Notes under the pieces: generated by a model | What the model was told of the DNA's origin: nothing | Database searches by the model: none | The model's input: only the letters and a program-made list of their open reading frames with translations | Assembly (NCBI RefSeq): GCF_000092925.1 | Contig: NC_014217.1 | Coordinates: forward strand, 744,001-808,000 | Source: Ancylobacter novellus DSM 506 | GTDB taxonomy: Bacteria; Pseudomonadota; Alphaproteobacteria; Rhizobiales; Xanthobacteraceae | Direction of reading: 5' to 3' | Length of the DNA: 64,000 nucleotides | Made by a program: the position numbers and the translations under genes | Shown: positions 34,916 to 44,314 of the stretch, piece by piece | Numbering within the stretch: the stretch's first letter is position 1 | How the letters are laid out: each line of letters begins with the position of its first letter

Positions 34916-35820
34916 GTGGCGGGCGCCGTCGCCAGCGTCGCCGCGAGATGGCCGGCGAGCGCGCCGGCGATGTCGATGTCGATGGTCTTCTGCAGCCCCT
35001 TCCAGGCCGGCATGGAGTTGACCTCCAGCAGCTGGAAGGTGCCGTCGGCGGCCTCGATCAGGTCGACGCCGGCATAGTCGGCACCCACCGCGGCGGTGGC
35101 GCGGATGGCGAGCTCATGCGCGCGGGCGTCGAACGGCGCCGCCTCGCCCACCGCGCCCTGATGGATGTTGGTGATCCAGCGCGGCGAGCGTCGGATCATG
35201 GCGGCGGCGACCCGGTCGCCGATGACGAAGACACGCCAGTCCTGATAGCTCGGGGCCGTCGGGGCGCCGACGAAGTCCTGCAGATAGTAGATGCCGCCCA
35301 CCTTTTCCGGTTCCGGCAGCGCCTCGCGGGGCGCGATCCGCCTGATCCCCTTGCCCTGCGCGCCGAACAGCGGCTTGAGCACCATGTCGCCCGGCGCCTC
35401 GTCGACCAGCGCCTGCATCGCCGCGCGGTCCTCGCGCACGAAGCTGCGCGGCGTCGGCAGCCCGGCCTTCGCCATCAGGAAGCTGGTCATCGACTTGTCG
35501 ACGCAGCGCTCGATGGCGCGGGCGTCGTTCATCACCTTCACGCCGGATTCGCGCAGCGCGTGGAGCAGGCCGAGCCGGGCGGTGATCTGCTCGGTCGAGC
35601 CCTTGGCGATGAGCCGCACGAAGGCGGCGGCGGGCAGCCGGTCGCCGAGGCCCGGCAGTACCAGCCCGTGCGCGGTCTCGCCGATGGCGAAGCCGCAATC
35701 GTTGAGCGAGAGCACGAGAACGTCGAAGCCCTCGTGCTCGATCGCCGCCTTGAGACGGCGCGTGTGCCAGTCGGCATCCTCGGTGAAGATGACGACCGTA
35801 TCGGAGCGCAGGGCGCTCAT
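34912..35820 (-). CDS. RimK-family ATP-grasp ligase (H4MPT alpha-L-glutamate ligase-like)
   Basis: A 302-residue ATP-grasp enzyme: MVLKPLFGAQGKGIRRI (ATP-binding Lys loop), IYYLQDFVGAPTAPSYQDWR (lid, matching RimK YIQEF), RSPRWITNIHQGAVGEAA, and FQLLEVNSMPAWKGLQK (metal site). The archaeal relative MptN adds glutamate to tetrahydromethanopterin to make sarcinapterin. In bacterial islands this is the 'orf17'-type gene. Its frame is open upstream to 36297, but ATG 35818-35820 overlaps the mch stop (ATGA). It could add glutamate to H4MPT or to methylofuran; the sequence does not distinguish these. Confidence 0.82.
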   Translation of the reverse strand: MSALRSDTVVIFTEDADWHTRRLKAAIEHEGFDVLVLSLNDCGFAIGETAHGLVLPGLGDRLPAAAFVRLIAKGSTEQITARLGLLHALRESGVKVMNDARAIERCVDKSMTSFLMAKAGLPTPRSFVREDRAAMQALVDEAPGDMVLKPLFGAQGKGIRRIAPREALPEPEKVGGIYYLQDFVGAPTAPSYQDWRVFVIGDRVAAAMIRRSPRWITNIHQGAVGEAAPFDARAHELAIRATAAVGADYAGVDLIEAADGTFQLLEVNSMPAWKGLQKTIDIDIAGALAGHLAATLATAPAT

Positions 35821-36785
35821 GCGAAGGAGCGCTCCAGAATGTCGTCGTGGAAGGCGCCGAAGGTGAAGCTGCGGCCGGTCTCCAGCGCCGTCACGGTCAC
35901 GCGGGCCGGGCTGAACAGCATCGGGTCCATGGCGTAGAAGTCGCCCTTGTAGGCGGTGAAGATCTCCGCGAAGGTGCGTCCATGGTCGCGCGAGGAGGAA
36001 CTGGGCAGCCCCTCGGCCAGCTCCCGCGCGTCGCTTTCCGGCCCGGTCACGAAGAGCTGCACGTCGCCGCCATAGAGCGTCGCGTCGTTGGTGCGTCCCA
36101 TCGCGGCGACGAAGTCCGGCGCCGGCGGGGGCAGGGGCGAGGAGCCGATACCGTCCACCACGCGGTCGAGCGGGAAGTGCAGCGCGTGCGTCTTGTGCAG
36201 CGCCACCTCCAGCACGCGGGCGACGATCTGCACCGTGCCGGCGAGGCTGCTCGTGGGGGTGAGGATCAGCGTCAGCCTCTCCGGCGCGACGCCGCATTCC
36301 TCGGCGATGCGCGCGACCAGGCTGTCGGGCGGGGTGCGGTCGACCTCCAGCACAAGGCAGGCATGGTCGGCGCTGTCGCGATAGCCGAGCTCGCCGAACA
36401 GCGTCTCCTTCGCCCAGAGCGCGCGGGCGGGGCCGGAGCCGAGGGCGAAGAAGTCGCCTTCGGAGAGGCTCCAGCCGGCATATTGGCTGCCGAGGCAGGC
36501 GATGACCGGATCGGCCGTGGTGACCGTGATCATCGTCCCCCAGCGCGCGAAGCGCCCGGCGGTGTCGACGCTGACCCGGCCCAGCCCGCCGAGGCAGATC
36601 TCGGCGATGCGCCGGCCGGCCTCGATGCCGCCGCGCGCCTTGATGCCGGCATCGACGATGCGCGCCCCGCAGGGGCTGCGGCTCACATCGAGGCGGAGGA
36701 CATCCGCCTTGGCGATGAGCTCGTCGACGAGAGGTCGGCTGAGGGCTGCAACGCTGGGGCGCTTATCGTTGGAAGGTTCGCCCAT
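35817..36785 (-). CDS. mch: methenyltetrahydromethanopterin cyclohydrolase
   Basis: A 322-residue enzyme of the H4MPT pathway with Mch hallmarks: NDKRPSVAALSRPLVDELI, RIVDAGIKARGGIEAGRRIAEI, YAGWSLSEGDFFALGSGPAR and AAMGRTNDATLYGGDVQLFV. It hydrolyses methenyl-H4MPT to formyl-H4MPT in the cytoplasm, between MtdB and the Fhc complex. ATG 36785 is chosen at the conserved N-terminus; the open frame continues upstream to 37490 antisense to nothing conserved. It lies 20 bases after the ATP-grasp stop and overlaps the RimK-like start. Confidence 0.93.
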   Translation of the reverse strand: MGEPSNDKRPSVAALSRPLVDELIAKADVLRLDVSRSPCGARIVDAGIKARGGIEAGRRIAEICLGGLGRVSVDTAGRFARWGTMITVTTADPVIACLGSQYAGWSLSEGDFFALGSGPARALWAKETLFGELGYRDSADHACLVLEVDRTPPDSLVARIAEECGVAPERLTLILTPTSSLAGTVQIVARVLEVALHKTHALHFPLDRVVDGIGSSPLPPPAPDFVAAMGRTNDATLYGGDVQLFVTGPESDARELAEGLPSSSSRDHGRTFAEIFTAYKGDFYAMDPMLFSPARVTVTALETGRSFTFGAFHDDILERSFA

Positions 36786-36805
36786 GGAAATATGACTCCA
36801 GGAAA

Positions 36806-37969
36806 TTATTCGGCGGCTTTGCGGCTGGCTGTGCTCAGCTCCCGCCAGATTCGGTCCATGCGGCGTGCCAGTTGTGCGCGCGCCTCGGTGAGGTCGTGGC
36901 CGGCGGCGAGGACCGTGCATACGGGCTCGCCCGCCTCGATGCGGGTGCCTTGCGGCGGACGGTCGGCGACCCAGCCGGGCAGGGCGTCGAGCCGCATCTC
37001 GATGAAGGCGGGCGCGTAGAGGATGCCGGCGGCGCGCACCTCGACGCCCTCGCCGGGGAGAAGCGGCGGCAGGTCCGGCAGCGTTCCCGCGCAGGCGTCG
37101 AAATGCAGGTCGAGGAGGGGCGGCAGCGGCGGGCGGTCGAAGACGTCGAGCGTCGCGCCGGGGCGGGGATTGACCTCGATGAGGCTCCAGCCGGGGGGAT
37201 GGAGCACGAGGTCGGCGCTGGCGAGGCCGACGAGGCCGGTGGCGGCGACCAGCCGGCCGAGCGCGGCGGCGACATCCTGCCCGATCGCCGGATCGAGAAG
37301 GATCGGGCCGGCCGCCCCGCCATAGCGGAAGGGAGCGTCCGGGGTCGGCGCGCTCCATTGCTCGGAGAAGCCGAGGAGCCGGGCCTCGCTTCCATCGCCG
37401 AGGAACAGCGCCGAGACGGTGCGGCCCTCGACGAATTCCTGCAGGTAGCGGTCGCTGCCGCCGACGGCGTCGGCGGGACGGACATGACATCCGCCGGAGC
37501 CGCCGATGCGCTTCTCGAGGGTCCGGACGCCGTCCGGTGCGCGCTCGGGAAAGACCCGTGGATGCGCGATGCCGAGCCCGGCGAGCAGCCCGGCGAAGGC
37601 CAGCGGCTGCTTGAGCCGGGCAATGGTCGCGCTGCCATTGCCGACGAGGCGGAAACGCGCGGCCAGCTCGTCGACCATTTCCGGCGCCTGCTCGAAGCCG
37701 GTGCCGAGGACGATCGGCAGGTCCGGCCCGGCATGGACGGCAAGCTGCTCGGCAAGGTCCGCCGGGTCGATGCGGAAACCGCCCAGCCGGCGCAGCGGAA
37801 TGGCTTCGACGGCGAGCGCACGGGTGTCCTCGTCGCCGAACAGGTCGAGGACGATGGCGCGCAGTCCCGCGCGACGGGCGGCGGCGGCCAGTCCTCGCGC
37901 GGCGATGCCCACGATGACGACATCGGCTTCGTCCCTAGACTGTGAGTGATCGCGCCAGGAGGAAGGCAT
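36806..37969 (-). CDS. ATP-grasp protein of the H4MPT island (COG2232 type)
   Basis: A 387-residue protein: N-terminal Rossmann-like VVIVGIAARGLAAAARRAG, an ATP-grasp core with GGCHVRPAD, RYLQEFVEGRTVSALFLGD and WSLIEVNPRPGATLDVF, then a C-terminal RudS-like barrel region (GILYAPAFIEMRLDALPGWV). The family sits beside mch/mtdB in bacterial H4MPT islands, and its substrate is not established. Its start lies 35 bases inside the mtdB 3' end; a later GTG around residue 20 is possible. It is the third ATP-grasp enzyme in the island. Confidence 0.75.
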   Translation of the reverse strand: MPSSWRDHSQSRDEADVVIVGIAARGLAAAARRAGLRAIVLDLFGDEDTRALAVEAIPLRRLGGFRIDPADLAEQLAVHAGPDLPIVLGTGFEQAPEMVDELAARFRLVGNGSATIARLKQPLAFAGLLAGLGIAHPRVFPERAPDGVRTLEKRIGGSGGCHVRPADAVGGSDRYLQEFVEGRTVSALFLGDGSEARLLGFSEQWSAPTPDAPFRYGGAAGPILLDPAIGQDVAAALGRLVAATGLVGLASADLVLHPPGWSLIEVNPRPGATLDVFDRPPLPPLLDLHFDACAGTLPDLPPLLPGEGVEVRAAGILYAPAFIEMRLDALPGWVADRPPQGTRIEAGEPVCTVLAAGHDLTEARAQLARRMDRIWRELSTASRKAAE

Positions 37970-38831
37970 CCTCGAACCCGATGGTCAGGGCAGCGGGTGC
38001 AACCCGCATCCGCTTGAGAAGCTCATGTTGCACGCGGTACTTGAGATGGCCAATGGTCAGTGCGCCGATGCCCAGCGCCCCGTTCACGAGGGGCTTGCCG
38101 TCGGCATGGGCGTCGATGCCCGCGATGCCCGAAGGCGGCACGGCGTTGACGTCGGCGGCCACCTTCAGCTTCTTCGCCCCGGCCAGCGCCGTGGCGGAGA
38201 GGATCTCGACGCCGGCACGCCCGCAGGCGAGAGCGACGTCGGCATCCGCCAGCAGGTCGCGCTTGTCGTCGTCGCTCTTCGCCGCGGCGGTGGCGAAGTC
38301 GACGCCAAAACGGTGCTTGAAGTCGCGGGCCTTGGCGTCGACGGCCTCGATGTCGCGATGGCTGACCAGCGTCACCTGCGCGCCGGCCTGCGCGGCGATC
38401 ACGCCGGCGATGCCGCCAACCACGCCGGTGGCGCCATAGACCTGCACGTTCAGGCCCTTGAGGCCGTCGGGATGGCTCGGGCGCAGCTTCAGCTCGACCT
38501 CGGCCACCATGGCGGCGGCGGTGGTGAAGGAGCCGGCGGGATCGACGAAGAGCGAAATCTCGAAGGGCGGGAACAGCACGCTCTTGGCCTTGTCGGCCAT
38601 GTCGAGCGCGAGGCTCGCATCCTTGCCGCCGATGAACAGGCCGGTGCGCGGCGCGGCGTCCGGATGGCGCGAGAACATCATGTCCTGGGTGAGGTCGGCG
38701 ATCTCGTCCAGCGTCACGTTCGAATAGGGCAGGATCGTCGTGTAGCCGGCGTCGACGGCCATGTTGACGTCGAAAGGCGAGACATGCCGAAGCGGCGAGA
38801 CGATGTGGAGAATGGGGGCGATATCCGCCAT
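37935..38831 (-). CDS. mtdB: NAD(P)-dependent methylene-tetrahydromethanopterin dehydrogenase
   Basis: A 298-residue dehydrogenase: PILHIVSPLRHVSPFDVNMA at the N-terminus, GLFIGGKDASLALDMADKAK, Rossmann loop VYGATGVVGGIAGVIAAQAG, then DVNAVPPSGIAGIDAHADGK and GALTIGHLKYRVQ. This is MtdB, which oxidises methylene-H4MPT to methenyl-H4MPT with NAD or NADP. It lies upstream of the ATP-grasp and mch genes in one minus-strand run. An 87-bp gap separates it from the beta-RFAP synthase stop. Confidence 0.95.
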   Translation of the reverse strand: MADIAPILHIVSPLRHVSPFDVNMAVDAGYTTILPYSNVTLDEIADLTQDMMFSRHPDAAPRTGLFIGGKDASLALDMADKAKSVLFPPFEISLFVDPAGSFTTAAAMVAEVELKLRPSHPDGLKGLNVQVYGATGVVGGIAGVIAAQAGAQVTLVSHRDIEAVDAKARDFKHRFGVDFATAAAKSDDDKRDLLADADVALACGRAGVEILSATALAGAKKLKVAADVNAVPPSGIAGIDAHADGKPLVNGALGIGALTIGHLKYRVQHELLKRMRVAPAALTIGFEDAFLLARSLTV

Positions 38832-38918
38832 TGCGTTCTTCCCTAAGTCGGAATCGGGCCTTGCGGCCTCTGTGGAGAGGTAGGGGAGAGCGACGCGGGC
38901 GTTACGCCAAAACCGCCG

Positions 38919-39959
38919 CTAGCACTGCTCGACGCAGGCAAGCCATTCGATCCGTGCGCCGGCGTTGGAGCCGCGTACACAGTCGAAAGCCAGAGCGGGC
39001 CGGTCGCCGAAACGGGCGCGGGCCTCGCTGATAAGTTCGTCCGCCTCCTCGGGGCTGCCCAGCACGGCAAAGCCGGTGGGACCCCAGGAGCTCTGGCCGA
39101 GACCACGCAGACCGCGAGCCTCCAGCCAGTCCATCACCTCGGCGACGGCGCTGCTTGTATAGCGGCCACCCTGGGCGTCCGCATAGTGCTCTCCGAGCAG
39201 ACGCTGCATTTCGCCTACCGCCGCGGCGAAATAATCCACATCCGCTTCCGCCAGCGCCGGCAGCGCCACCATCAGCGCGAGGCGCGCCATGTGCCCGGCC
39301 AGCGTGTCGGCGAAGGGCGGCAGGTTCTCCATCGCGGAGACCTCTTCCGGTCCGCTAAGCCCCTGATGCGCGTGGTCATATACCAGCATCAGGCGCCAGC
39401 GCTCGGGGAAGGGCAGGCGCGAGAGAATGGGAGGCGGCGCGTCCGAACCGCGCTTCTTGCCGCCGTCGAGAATGACACCGCCCTCGCTGAAGGCGCCGAT
39501 GCCGATGGCCGAGCGCGCCCCGCGACCCAAGGCCGCGCCCACCTCGCGTGGGGTAATCTCCAGCCCGTTGAGCAGGCACAGGCCCGTCGCCACGGCGAGG
39601 CCGAGCTGCGTGCCGGAGCCGAGGCCGGAATGCGGCGGCAGCGCCGTCTCCACGGTCACCTCGACATTGGGGTCGAGGCCGAAGCGGGCGGCCGCCTTCT
39701 CCACCGCCGCCAGGGCGCGCCCGGCATCCGGGCCGGTGGCGGCGAGGCGCCCGGTTCGGCGCATGCGAACGGTGGTCGCGGGACGGTCGAGGGTGATGCC
39801 GAGGCTGCCGAAACGACGCCCCAGCGTGCCGGCGAGATCGATGAATCCGAGATGCAGCCGGCCCGGCGCGGTGATGCGCACCGCGGCCCGTTCCCGTTCG
39901 TCGTCTGCCGCGCGGAATTGACGTGTCGTGCTGTTCACCGGCGTTTCCTCGGCGGGCAT
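38919..39959 (-). CDS. beta-ribofuranosylaminobenzene 5'-phosphate synthase
   Basis: A 346-residue GHMP-family protein: RITAPGRLHLGFIDLAGTLG (substrate loop), ETALPPHSGLGSGTQLGLAV (the PxxxGLGSGTQ phosphate-binding motif), and C-terminal GQSSWGPTGFAVLGSPEEAD. This matches beta-RFAP synthase, which condenses p-aminobenzoate with phosphoribosyl diphosphate in the first committed step of H4MPT synthesis. ATG 39959 (MPAEETPVNS) is preferred to ATG 40001. It heads the minus-strand H4MPT operon and is divergent from the dehydratase gene, with a 137-bp gap that should hold both promoters. Confidence 0.9.
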   Translation of the reverse strand: MPAEETPVNSTTRQFRAADDERERAAVRITAPGRLHLGFIDLAGTLGRRFGSLGITLDRPATTVRMRRTGRLAATGPDAGRALAAVEKAAARFGLDPNVEVTVETALPPHSGLGSGTQLGLAVATGLCLLNGLEITPREVGAALGRGARSAIGIGAFSEGGVILDGGKKRGSDAPPPILSRLPFPERWRLMLVYDHAHQGLSGPEEVSAMENLPPFADTLAGHMARLALMVALPALAEADVDYFAAAVGEMQRLLGEHYADAQGGRYTSSAVAEVMDWLEARGLRGLGQSSWGPTGFAVLGSPEEADELISEARARFGDRPALAFDCVRGSNAGARIEWLACVEQC

Positions 39960-40096
39960 GGTAAGGCGCGGACGGCGCCGCGGACAAGCCGGTGCGGCCA
40001 TTTCGGCGTTTGCCGGATGCCGCGGGGCCGTGCTACCGAATCGAGAAAAGCCGCCCGCGACAGAACGGGCGAACGCCGCCAGGAGGACGCCGGACC

Positions 40097-40477
40097 ATGA
40101 CCGTGGATCCGAAAAAGACCTTCACCGACAAGGAGGTGGAGGAACGGCTCGCTGCCGCTCTGCCGCATTGGAAGCTGCAGGACGGCTGGATTCGGCGTAC
40201 CTACCGCACCTCGAGCTGGAAAGGCACGCTGATGGTGATCAATGCCGTCGGCCATTTGGCCGAGGCAGCCTGGCACCATCCCGACATCACCGCCTCCTAT
40301 GCCTGGGTCGAGGTGCGGCTGATGTCGCACGACGCCAAGGGCATCACCGAGCGCGACTTTCAGCTGGCGAAGAAGATCGAAGAGGTGGTCGGCTGGCAGC
40401 CGGGCACCGAGGAGGGCAGCGCGCTGGAAGGCACGCCGCGCGGCGATCTGCGCTTCGCCTACATCAAATACGATTGA
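40097..40477 (+). CDS. 4a-hydroxytetrahydrobiopterin (pterin-4a-carbinolamine) dehydratase family protein
   Basis: A 126-residue PCD/DCoH-type protein: TFTDKEVEERLAAALPHW, then LAEAAWHHPDITASYAWVEV with the active-site His pair and the later His in RLMSHDAKGITERDF (family TH-x-x-x-GLT). ATG 40097 follows AGGAGG (40081-40086). In H4MPT islands this gene is usually next to the C1 genes and is thought to act on a pterin intermediate or in recycling. It is first in the plus-strand operon ahead of fhcB (16-bp gap). No phenylalanine hydroxylase is near. Confidence 0.85.
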   Translation: MTVDPKKTFTDKEVEERLAAALPHWKLQDGWIRRTYRTSSWKGTLMVINAVGHLAEAAWHHPDITASYAWVEVRLMSHDAKGITERDFQLAKKIEEVVGWQPGTEEGSALEGTPRGDLRFAYIKYD

Positions 40478-40493
40478 ACGGTAAGATTGAGCG

Positions 40494-41735
40494 ATGGCCG
40501 AGGCTTCCACCCAGACGATCCACGACGTGGTCTGCGGCTTCTGCGGGCTGGGTTGCGACGACCTGACCGTCGAGGTGGAGGGGCGCGCCGTACGCGTGCG
40601 GGGCGAGGCCTGCCCGGAGGCGGTGCGCCTGTTCACGCGCCTCGACGTCGATGACCGCCCGGTCAGTGTCGCCGGCGATCCGGCAAGCCTTGACGAGGCG
40701 ATCGAGGCGGCCCGGCGGATCCTCTCCGAGGCTCGCGCGCCGCTGATCGGCGGGCTTGGCACCGACATGGCCGGCGCCGGGGCGCTGGTCGACCTCGCGG
40801 TCCGCTTCGGAGGCGTGCTCGACCATTACGCCTCGGACGGGCTGTTCAGGAACTACGCCGCCGCCCAGCGCACCGGCTGGCTGGCGGCGACGCTGGCCGA
40901 GGTGCGCAACCGTTGCGATGTGCTGCTCGTCGTCGGCGAGGATCCGAGTGCCATCTGGGGCCGGCTGTTCGAACGCTTCTTCCCCGCTGATCCGCTCTTC
41001 GCCGGCAAGCCGCGCAAGGTTGTCTTCCTCGGCGGCGCGCCGGGCGAGAAGGCGAAGGTGCAGCTCGGCGGCGCCGATGTCTCGCATATCGCCACCAGCG
41101 ATCCGGTGGCGGTGCTGGAGGCATTGGGCGGCTTCACGGCAGGCCGCGTGCCGCCGGGCACGAGCTTCGGCGGCGTGGCAGTCGAGGCGCTGGCCGCTCT
41201 CGCCGACAAGCTGCGCACCGCCCATTACGCCGTGGTGACCTGGAACGCCGCCACGCTCGACGACGGCGATCTCGTTGCCGAGCGCGCCACGGCGCTGGTC
41301 GACACGCTGAACGTCACCACCCGCGCCGGCGTGTTCCCGCTCGGCGGGCGCGACAACCTCATCGGCGTCAATCAGCTCATGCTCTGGCGGCTCGGCTACC
41401 CGCTGCGCACCGCCGTGCGCGGGCAGCAGAGCGTGCATGACGGCGCGCTCTACGCGACGCAGGCGGCGCTTGGCGACGCCGACGTGCTGGTCTGGGTCTC
41501 GGCCTTCCGGCCGGAACCGCCGCCGGAATTCGCGGGCAAGCTGATCGCGCTTGCCCATCCTGAAACAGTATTCGAAAGAGAACCGGATGTTCTGATCCCC
41601 GTGGGCACTCCCGGCGTCGACCACGCCGGCACGGTGTTCCGCATGGATTCGATCGTGAGCCTGCCGCTCGGCGCCTTGCGCGTCGCGACGCTCCCCAGCG
41701 TCGCCGAGGCTGTGCGTCGCATAGCGGAGGGGTAA
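40494..41735 (+). CDS. fhcB: formyltransferase/hydrolase complex subunit FhcB
   Basis: A 413-residue FwdB-related protein: DVVCGFCGLGCDDLTVEVEG (Cys14, Cys17, Cys21), GGLGTDMAGAGALVDLAV, and LIGVNQLMLWRLGYPLRTAV. It is much reduced compared with archaeal tungsten/molybdenum FwdB. In Methylorubrum the bacterial Fhc complex is a transferase/hydrolase rather than a dehydrogenase, and FhcB is not a redox enzyme there. It is followed immediately by fhcA with no spacer. Confidence 0.92.
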   Translation: MAEASTQTIHDVVCGFCGLGCDDLTVEVEGRAVRVRGEACPEAVRLFTRLDVDDRPVSVAGDPASLDEAIEAARRILSEARAPLIGGLGTDMAGAGALVDLAVRFGGVLDHYASDGLFRNYAAAQRTGWLAATLAEVRNRCDVLLVVGEDPSAIWGRLFERFFPADPLFAGKPRKVVFLGGAPGEKAKVQLGGADVSHIATSDPVAVLEALGGFTAGRVPPGTSFGGVAVEALAALADKLRTAHYAVVTWNAATLDDGDLVAERATALVDTLNVTTRAGVFPLGGRDNLIGVNQLMLWRLGYPLRTAVRGQQSVHDGALYATQAALGDADVLVWVSAFRPEPPPEFAGKLIALAHPETVFEREPDVLIPVGTPGVDHAGTVFRMDSIVSLPLGALRVATLPSVAEAVRRIAEG

Positions 41736-43403
41736 ATGAGGCTCAGGCTGAAGGGCGGGCGTGTGCTCGACCCGGCCAATGGTGAAAACGGCGTCGCCAC
41801 CGGATCGGCGCGCGACATCGAAATCCTCGACGGGCGCATCGTCGCGCCGACCGACCAGAGAGCCGACGCCGAGTACGACGTCGGCGGCGACGTGGTCATG
41901 GCCGGCGGCATCGATCTGCACAGCCACATCGCCGGCGGCAAGATGAACCTTGCCCGCCTGCTGATGCAGGAGGATCGGCGCGCCTATCCCGAGATGCCCG
42001 GCAATTTCTGTGGCTGCGGCGGCGGGCGGGCGGTGCCGACCGCGCACGCCACCGGCTGCCGCTATGCCGAGCTCGGCTACACCACCGTGTTCGAGCCGGC
42101 CATGGTCGGGTCGAATGCGCGCGGCGCACATCTCGAGATGGCGGACATCCCCAATCTCGACACCGGCGCCTATCTGGTGCTCGGCAATGACGACTTCTTC
42201 CAGCGCCTACTGGCCGCCGGGGCCGGGCAGGAGCAGGTGAACGCCTATGTCGGCTGGATGATCGAGGCGACCCAGGCCTTCGCCATCAAGATCGTCAATC
42301 CGGGCGGCATTAACGCCTTCAAGTTCAACGCCCGCAAGATGGACCTCGACGAGGCCAACCCGCATTACGGGACGACGCCGCGCAAGGTGCTGACCACGCT
42401 GATCCGGGCGGTGACCGAGCTCGGTCTACCGCATCCGATCCATCTGCACGGCTGCAATCTCGGCGTGCCCGGCAATGACGAGACGACGCTCGCCACCATC
42501 GCCGCCGCCGAGGGGCGGCGGCTGCACCTGACGCACCTGCAGTTCCACTCCTACGGCACGGAAGGGGACAAGCGCTTCTCCTCCTCCGCGGCGCGGATCG
42601 CGGAGCTGGTCAACGCCAACCCGAACATCTCGGTCGATGTCGGGCAGGTGATGTTCGGCCAGACGGTGACCGCCTCGGCCGACTACATGTCGCAATACCG
42701 CAACCGCGGCATCGCCTCGCCGAAGAAGTCCATCGGCATGGATATAGAGCTCGACGCCGCCTGTGGCGTGGTGCCGTTCGAGTATCGCGACAAGTCCTTC
42801 GTCAACGCGCTGCAATGGGCGATCGGGCTGGAGCTGTTCCTGCTGGTCGAGGATCCCTGGCGGATCTTCCTGACCACGGATCACCCGAATGGCGGGCCGT
42901 TCACCACCTATCCGCACCTGATCCGGCTGCTGATGGACCGCGACTTCCGCAACGCGCAGCTGGCGACGCTGAACAAGGCGGCGCAGGCGCATACGATGTT
43001 GTCGCAGATCACCCGCGAATATTCGCTGGAGGAGATAGCCATCCTCACCCGCGCCGCCCCGGCCCGCATCCTCGGGCTCAAGGACAAGGGGCATCTGGGT
43101 GCGGGCGCGGTGGCCGACATCGCCGTCCACACCGAGGACGCCGACCGCGAGGCGATGTTCTCCAAGGCGCGCTTCGTGTTCAAGAACGGCCGGCTGATCG
43201 TGAAGGACGGCGTGGTTGTCGAGCTGGCGCAGGGCACGACGCATGTCGCGCGGCCGGCCTTCGACCGCGGGATCGAGACCGAGATGGACCGCTGGTTCGA
43301 CGCGGCGGTCGGGCTGAAGGCCAAGCATTTCCGCGTCGCCGACGGCGAGTTGAGGAATGGCGCCGGGCCGACCATCCTGAAATGCGAGGGGGTGGCGCCA
43401 TGA
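41736..43403 (+). CDS. fhcA: formyltransferase/hydrolase complex subunit FhcA
   Basis: A 555-residue amidohydrolase-fold subunit: MAGGIDLHSHIAGGKMNLAR (metal-binding HxH), PGNFCGCGGGRAVPTAHATGC, PIHLHGCNLGVPGN (metal His), LTHLQFHSYG (metal His), and TDHPNGGPFTTYPHLIRLLM (catalytic Asp region). FhcA hydrolyses formyl-methylofuran to formate. ATG 41736 is directly after the fhcB stop, and its own stop overlaps the fhcD start (ATGA at 43400). Length matches Methylorubrum FhcA (~550). Confidence 0.95.
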   Translation: MRLRLKGGRVLDPANGENGVATGSARDIEILDGRIVAPTDQRADAEYDVGGDVVMAGGIDLHSHIAGGKMNLARLLMQEDRRAYPEMPGNFCGCGGGRAVPTAHATGCRYAELGYTTVFEPAMVGSNARGAHLEMADIPNLDTGAYLVLGNDDFFQRLLAAGAGQEQVNAYVGWMIEATQAFAIKIVNPGGINAFKFNARKMDLDEANPHYGTTPRKVLTTLIRAVTELGLPHPIHLHGCNLGVPGNDETTLATIAAAEGRRLHLTHLQFHSYGTEGDKRFSSSAARIAELVNANPNISVDVGQVMFGQTVTASADYMSQYRNRGIASPKKSIGMDIELDAACGVVPFEYRDKSFVNALQWAIGLELFLLVEDPWRIFLTTDHPNGGPFTTYPHLIRLLMDRDFRNAQLATLNKAAQAHTMLSQITREYSLEEIAILTRAAPARILGLKDKGHLGAGAVADIAVHTEDADREAMFSKARFVFKNGRLIVKDGVVVELAQGTTHVARPAFDRGIETEMDRWFDAAVGLKAKHFRVADGELRNGAGPTILKCEGVAP

Positions 43404-44314
43404 TCCGCAACGGCGTCGAAATCCGCGACAACTTCGCCGAAGCCTTCCCGATGGTCGGCACCCGGCTCATCGTCACCGCCGACACGCCGGACTGGGCGCT
43501 GACCGCCGGGCGCGTCACCACAGGCTTCGCCACCTCGGTCATCGGCTGCGGCTGCGAAGCCGGCATCGAGCGCGTGCTGGCGCCTGAGGAGACGCCGGAC
43601 GGGCGGCCGGGCGTCTCGCTGCTGATCTTCGCCATGGATTTCAAGCAGTTGAAGACCGTGGTGCCGCTGCGCCTCGGCCAGTGCATCCTCACCTGCCCGA
43701 CGACGGCCTGCTATGCCGGTGTCGAGACCGGCAAGCGGGTGCCGCTGGCCAAGACCATCCGCTACTTCGCCGACGGGCACCAGATCTCCAAGAAGATCGG
43801 CGACAAGCGCTTCTGGCGCCTGCCGGTGATGGAGGGCGAGTTCGTCTGCGACGAGGACACCGGCTCGGTGGAGGGCGTCGGCGGCGGCAACATCCTCATC
43901 CTCGCCCGCACCCGCGGCGCCGCCTTGCGGGCGGCCGAGGCCGCGGCGGCGGCGATGGGCAAGGTCGAAGGCGTCATCCTGCCCTTCCCGGGCGGCGTGG
44001 TGCGCTCCGGCTCCAAGGTCGGCTCGAAATACAAGGGCCTGTTCGCCTCCACCAACGACGCCTATTGCCCGACCTTGCGCGGCACCGTGCCGAGCCAGCT
44101 CACCGCCGACACCGGCTCGGTGATGGAGATCGTTATCGACGGCGTCAGCTTCGACGCGGTGGCGGAGGCGACCCGCGTGGGCATCCTCGCCGTCTGCGAC
44201 ATCGGCGCCGAGGGCGGCGTGGTGGCGATCGACGCCGGCAATTACGGCGGCAATCTCGGGCCGTTCCACTTCAAGCTGCGCGAGATCATGGCCAACGAGG
44301 GAGACGTGGCATGA
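43400..44314 (+). CDS. fhcD: formylmethanofuran:H4MPT formyltransferase, subunit FhcD
   Basis: A 304-residue Ftr-type transferase: IRDNFAEAFPMVGTRLIVTA, VIGCGCEAGIERVL, RLGQCILTCPTTACYAGVE, and FPGGVVRSGSKVGSKYKGLF. It moves the formyl group from formyl-H4MPT to methylofuran within the Fhc complex. The frame is open far upstream (42815) out of phase with fhcA, but ATG 43400 gives the family start and overlaps the fhcA stop. The stop overlaps the fhcC ATG at 44311. Confidence 0.95.
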   Translation: MIRNGVEIRDNFAEAFPMVGTRLIVTADTPDWALTAGRVTTGFATSVIGCGCEAGIERVLAPEETPDGRPGVSLLIFAMDFKQLKTVVPLRLGQCILTCPTTACYAGVETGKRVPLAKTIRYFADGHQISKKIGDKRFWRLPVMEGEFVCDEDTGSVEGVGGGNILILARTRGAALRAAEAAAAAMGKVEGVILPFPGGVVRSGSKVGSKYKGLFASTNDAYCPTLRGTVPSQLTADTGSVMEIVIDGVSFDAVAEATRVGILAVCDIGAEGGVVAIDAGNYGGNLGPFHFKLREIMANEGDVA

